The position numbers were made by a program, and so were the translations under genes. DNA of 22,562 nt from the NCBI GenBank assembly GCA_003157295.1, contig PMJF01000008.1, positions 1 through 22,562 on the forward strand, written 5' to 3'. This document shows, piece by piece, positions 20,898 to 22,562 of this stretch. The first letter of the stretch is position 1; the number at the start of each line of letters is the position of its first letter. The DNA is from Candidatus Moraniibacteriota bacterium. Lineage in GTDB: Bacteria; Patescibacteriota; Minisyncoccia; Moranbacterales; UBA11712. A model generated the notes under the pieces. That model was not told the origin of the DNA. It worked only from the letters and a program-made list of their open reading frames with translations, and did no database searches.

Positions 20898-22562
20898 GCC
20901 TATCGACCCCAAACAAAGTCTTCCCAAGATGGAGGAAGAGATTTTAAAGTTTTGGGAAGAGAATAAGATATTTGAGAAATCGGTGGATAAAAATTCCGCC
21001 GATAAATTTTTTGTATTCTACGAAGGTCCGCCGACAGCGAACGGAATACCCGGGCTTCATCATGTTTTGGCGCGGGCGTTCAAGGATATCATTCCCCGCT
21101 ATAAGACCATGAAAGGATATCGAGTGGAACGAAAAGCGGGCTGGGACACCCATGGATTGCCGGTCGAGATCCAAGTTGAAAAAGAGTTAGGGATCCATAC
21201 TAAGCCCGAGATCGAAAACATTGTTCCGGGCAATGTCCGTGAGAGCATCATCGAATTCAACAAAAAATGCAAAGAGTCGGTTTGGAAATACAAAGACCTT
21301 TGGGAAAAAATGACAAAGAGGATGGCATATTGGGTGGATCTCGATGATCCCTACATAACTTACGAGAACAAATATATCGAGTCCGTCTGGTGGCAATTCG
21401 CGCAGATCTTCAAAACGAACGTCAAGGACGGAAAAAGTTTAGTCTATCAAGGCAGCAAGGTGATCCCATATTGTTATCGATGCGGAACGGGACTTTCTTC
21501 CCACGAAGTGGCGCAAGGATACCAAAAAGTGAAGGACAATTCGGTTTATATGAAATTTAAATTAAAGCCCAGGCAAAAAATTGGTGAATTCGTTTCGGAT
21601 GACAAAACTTATTTCCTGGTTTGGACAACAACTCCGTGGACCTTGCCGGGAAATGTCGCGTTAGCGGTAAGACCAAATGCAACATATTCAATAGTAGAGA
21701 CTACTGACAGTAAAAATGAGAAATATATATTTGCCACAGAACTGACCTCACAAGTACTAGGTGAATTAAAATGGAGTATTGTTGATTATTCTTCGAGCGA
21801 TAAGTTGCTTAATGTCGAGTATGAACCACTTTTTGATGTTGTTGAGGAAAAGAAAAAAAAGAATATTTATAAAATTATATACGGCGGATTTATAACTCTT
21901 GATTCAGGAACAGGTATAGTTCACATTGCCCCGGCTTTTGGGGAAGACGACGCGCGGGTTGGCGCGGAAAATAATTTGCCGACATTGATCACGGTCGACG
22001 AGGAAGGAAAAATTTCCGCCGATGTGCCGGGCAAGGGTATCCCGGTCAAGAAGAAAAATGATAAAAACCAATACGAAGCCGATGCGCTGATTGTCGAAGA
22101 CTTGAAAAAGCGTGGGCTGCTGTTCAAAGAAGAAATATACGAACATGATTATCCGCATTGTTGGCGATGCGATATGCCTCTCATATATTATGCTAAACCC
22201 TCTTGGTTTATCCGGATGAGCGAGCTCTCCGAGGAGCTCAAGAAAAATAACAAAGAAATAAACTGGGTTCCGGAACATATAAAAAAAGGAAGATTCGGTG
22301 AGTGGCTTGAGAACGTTAAGGATTGGGCGATCTCACGTGAGAGATATTGGGGAACGCCGATTCCGATTTGGGTTTGTGAAAAATGTGGGGCGCAGAAAGT
22401 TGTCGAATCGATCGAAGAACTTGAAAAGCTTTCGGGGAAAAAACTGGAAGATCTGCATAAGCCCTATATAGATGAGATAAAGTTTCCGTGCGAATGCGGG
22501 GGAGAAATGGCAAGAACTCCCGAAGTGATCGACGTCTGGTTCGATTCGGGTGCGATGCCCTT
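20890..22562 (+). CDS. ileS: Isoleucyl-tRNA synthetase, type II, N-terminal part (runs off the window)
   Basis: The first 557 residues of a cytoplasmic class I synthetase that charges tRNA-Ile. The active-site opening is EGPPTANGIPGLHHVLARAF (45-64), where GLHHVLAR stands for the HIGH region, then GWDTHGLPVE (84-93). The CP1 editing domain starts near WTTTPWTLPGN (245-255) and closes with GTGIVHIAPAFGEDD (340-354). Metal-binding C-x-x-C pairs occur at 195/198, 424/427 and 496/499. DWAISRERYWGTPIPIW (478-494) is the standard downstream block. KMSKS and the anticodon-binding part lie outside the window. Overall it resembles the type II (Thermus/eukaryote-like) enzyme rather than the E. coli type; members of this type are often less sensitive to mupirocin. 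The ATG at 20890 overlaps the GT4 stop. Bases 21665-21900 are unusually AT-rich. Confidence 0.95.
   Translation, partial: MFKPIDPKQSLPKMEEEILKFWEENKIFEKSVDKNSADKFFVFYEGPPTANGIPGLHHVLARAFKDIIPRYKTMKGYRVERKAGWDTHGLPVEIQVEKELGIHTKPEIENIVPGNVRESIIEFNKKCKESVWKYKDLWEKMTKRMAYWVDLDDPYITYENKYIESVWWQFAQIFKTNVKDGKSLVYQGSKVIPYCYRCGTGLSSHEVAQGYQKVKDNSVYMKFKLKPRQKIGEFVSDDKTYFLVWTTTPWTLPGNVALAVRPNATYSIVETTDSKNEKYIFATELTSQVLGELKWSIVDYSSSDKLLNVEYEPLFDVVEEKKKKNIYKIIYGGFITLDSGTGIVHIAPAFGEDDARVGAENNLPTLITVDEEGKISADVPGKGIPVKKKNDKNQYEADALIVEDLKKRGLLFKEEIYEHDYPHCWRCDMPLIYYAKPSWFIRMSELSEELKKNNKEINWVPEHIKKGRFGEWLENVKDWAISRERYWGTPIPIWVCEKCGAQKVVESIEELEKLSGKKLEDLHKPYIDEIKFPCECGGEMARTPEVIDVWFDSGAMP

Noticed and set aside
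1..22562. CRISPR arrays, rRNA genes, complete insertion sequences or a replication origin
   Set aside because: No regularly spaced repeats, conserved rRNA segments, intact transposase or DnaA-box cluster were seen on either strand.

Overview
The window most likely comes from a Patescibacteria (CPR) genome of the Parcubacteria or Moranbacteria kind. This is inferred from gene content and style, not from a phylogenetic marker search: compact genes, many membrane-anchored surface proteins, a GH18-CE4-GT2 fusion protein, a type II isoleucyl-tRNA synthetase and few clear Shine-Dalgarno sites. TGA serves as a stop (for example the genes ending at 7046 and 7706), so the code looks standard. Both window edges cut genes.

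Layout. 1-252: end of a D-Ala-D-Ala carboxypeptidase, facing an ABC-F ATPase (320-1771, minus) across a shared terminator. 1847-6127 (minus): a 1121-residue GH18/deacetylase/glycosyltransferase fusion and a membrane-anchored, possibly RlpA-like protein. 6292-8815: small coiled-coil protein, ribbon-helix-helix protein with no visible toxin, YggT-like protein, a 48-residue Lmo0937-type membrane protein, and an AI-2E-family transporter on the minus strand. 8951-12806 (plus): a tight cluster of hyaluronan/chitin-synthase-like GT2, anchored CE4 deacetylase with a lectin-like tail, and a second anchored protein with a similar lectin-like region. A six-cysteine type IV pilin-like gene follows under its own promoter.

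13.4-17.4 kb looks like accessory DNA: a small membrane protein, an SRPBCC protein, an unrecognised 382-residue protein bracketed by two related reading-frame remnants, a serine recombinase fragment, and an archaemetzincin-like metalloprotease with a consensus promoter and a palindromic leader, all next to tRNA-Asn. 17.49-19.63 kb (minus) is a secreted subtilase followed by a diguanylate cyclase. 19.75 kb to the end (plus) is a GT4 glycosyltransferase overlapping ileS.

The main theme is the cell surface. Two separate loci pair a processive GT2 with a polysaccharide deacetylase, the logic of PNAG (PgaB/PgaC) and Nod-factor (NodB/NodC) synthesis. A pilin, a subtilase and a c-di-GMP synthase lie close by. 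A surface-attachment programme controlled by c-di-GMP is a reasonable hypothesis, but nothing in the sequence proves that these genes act together.
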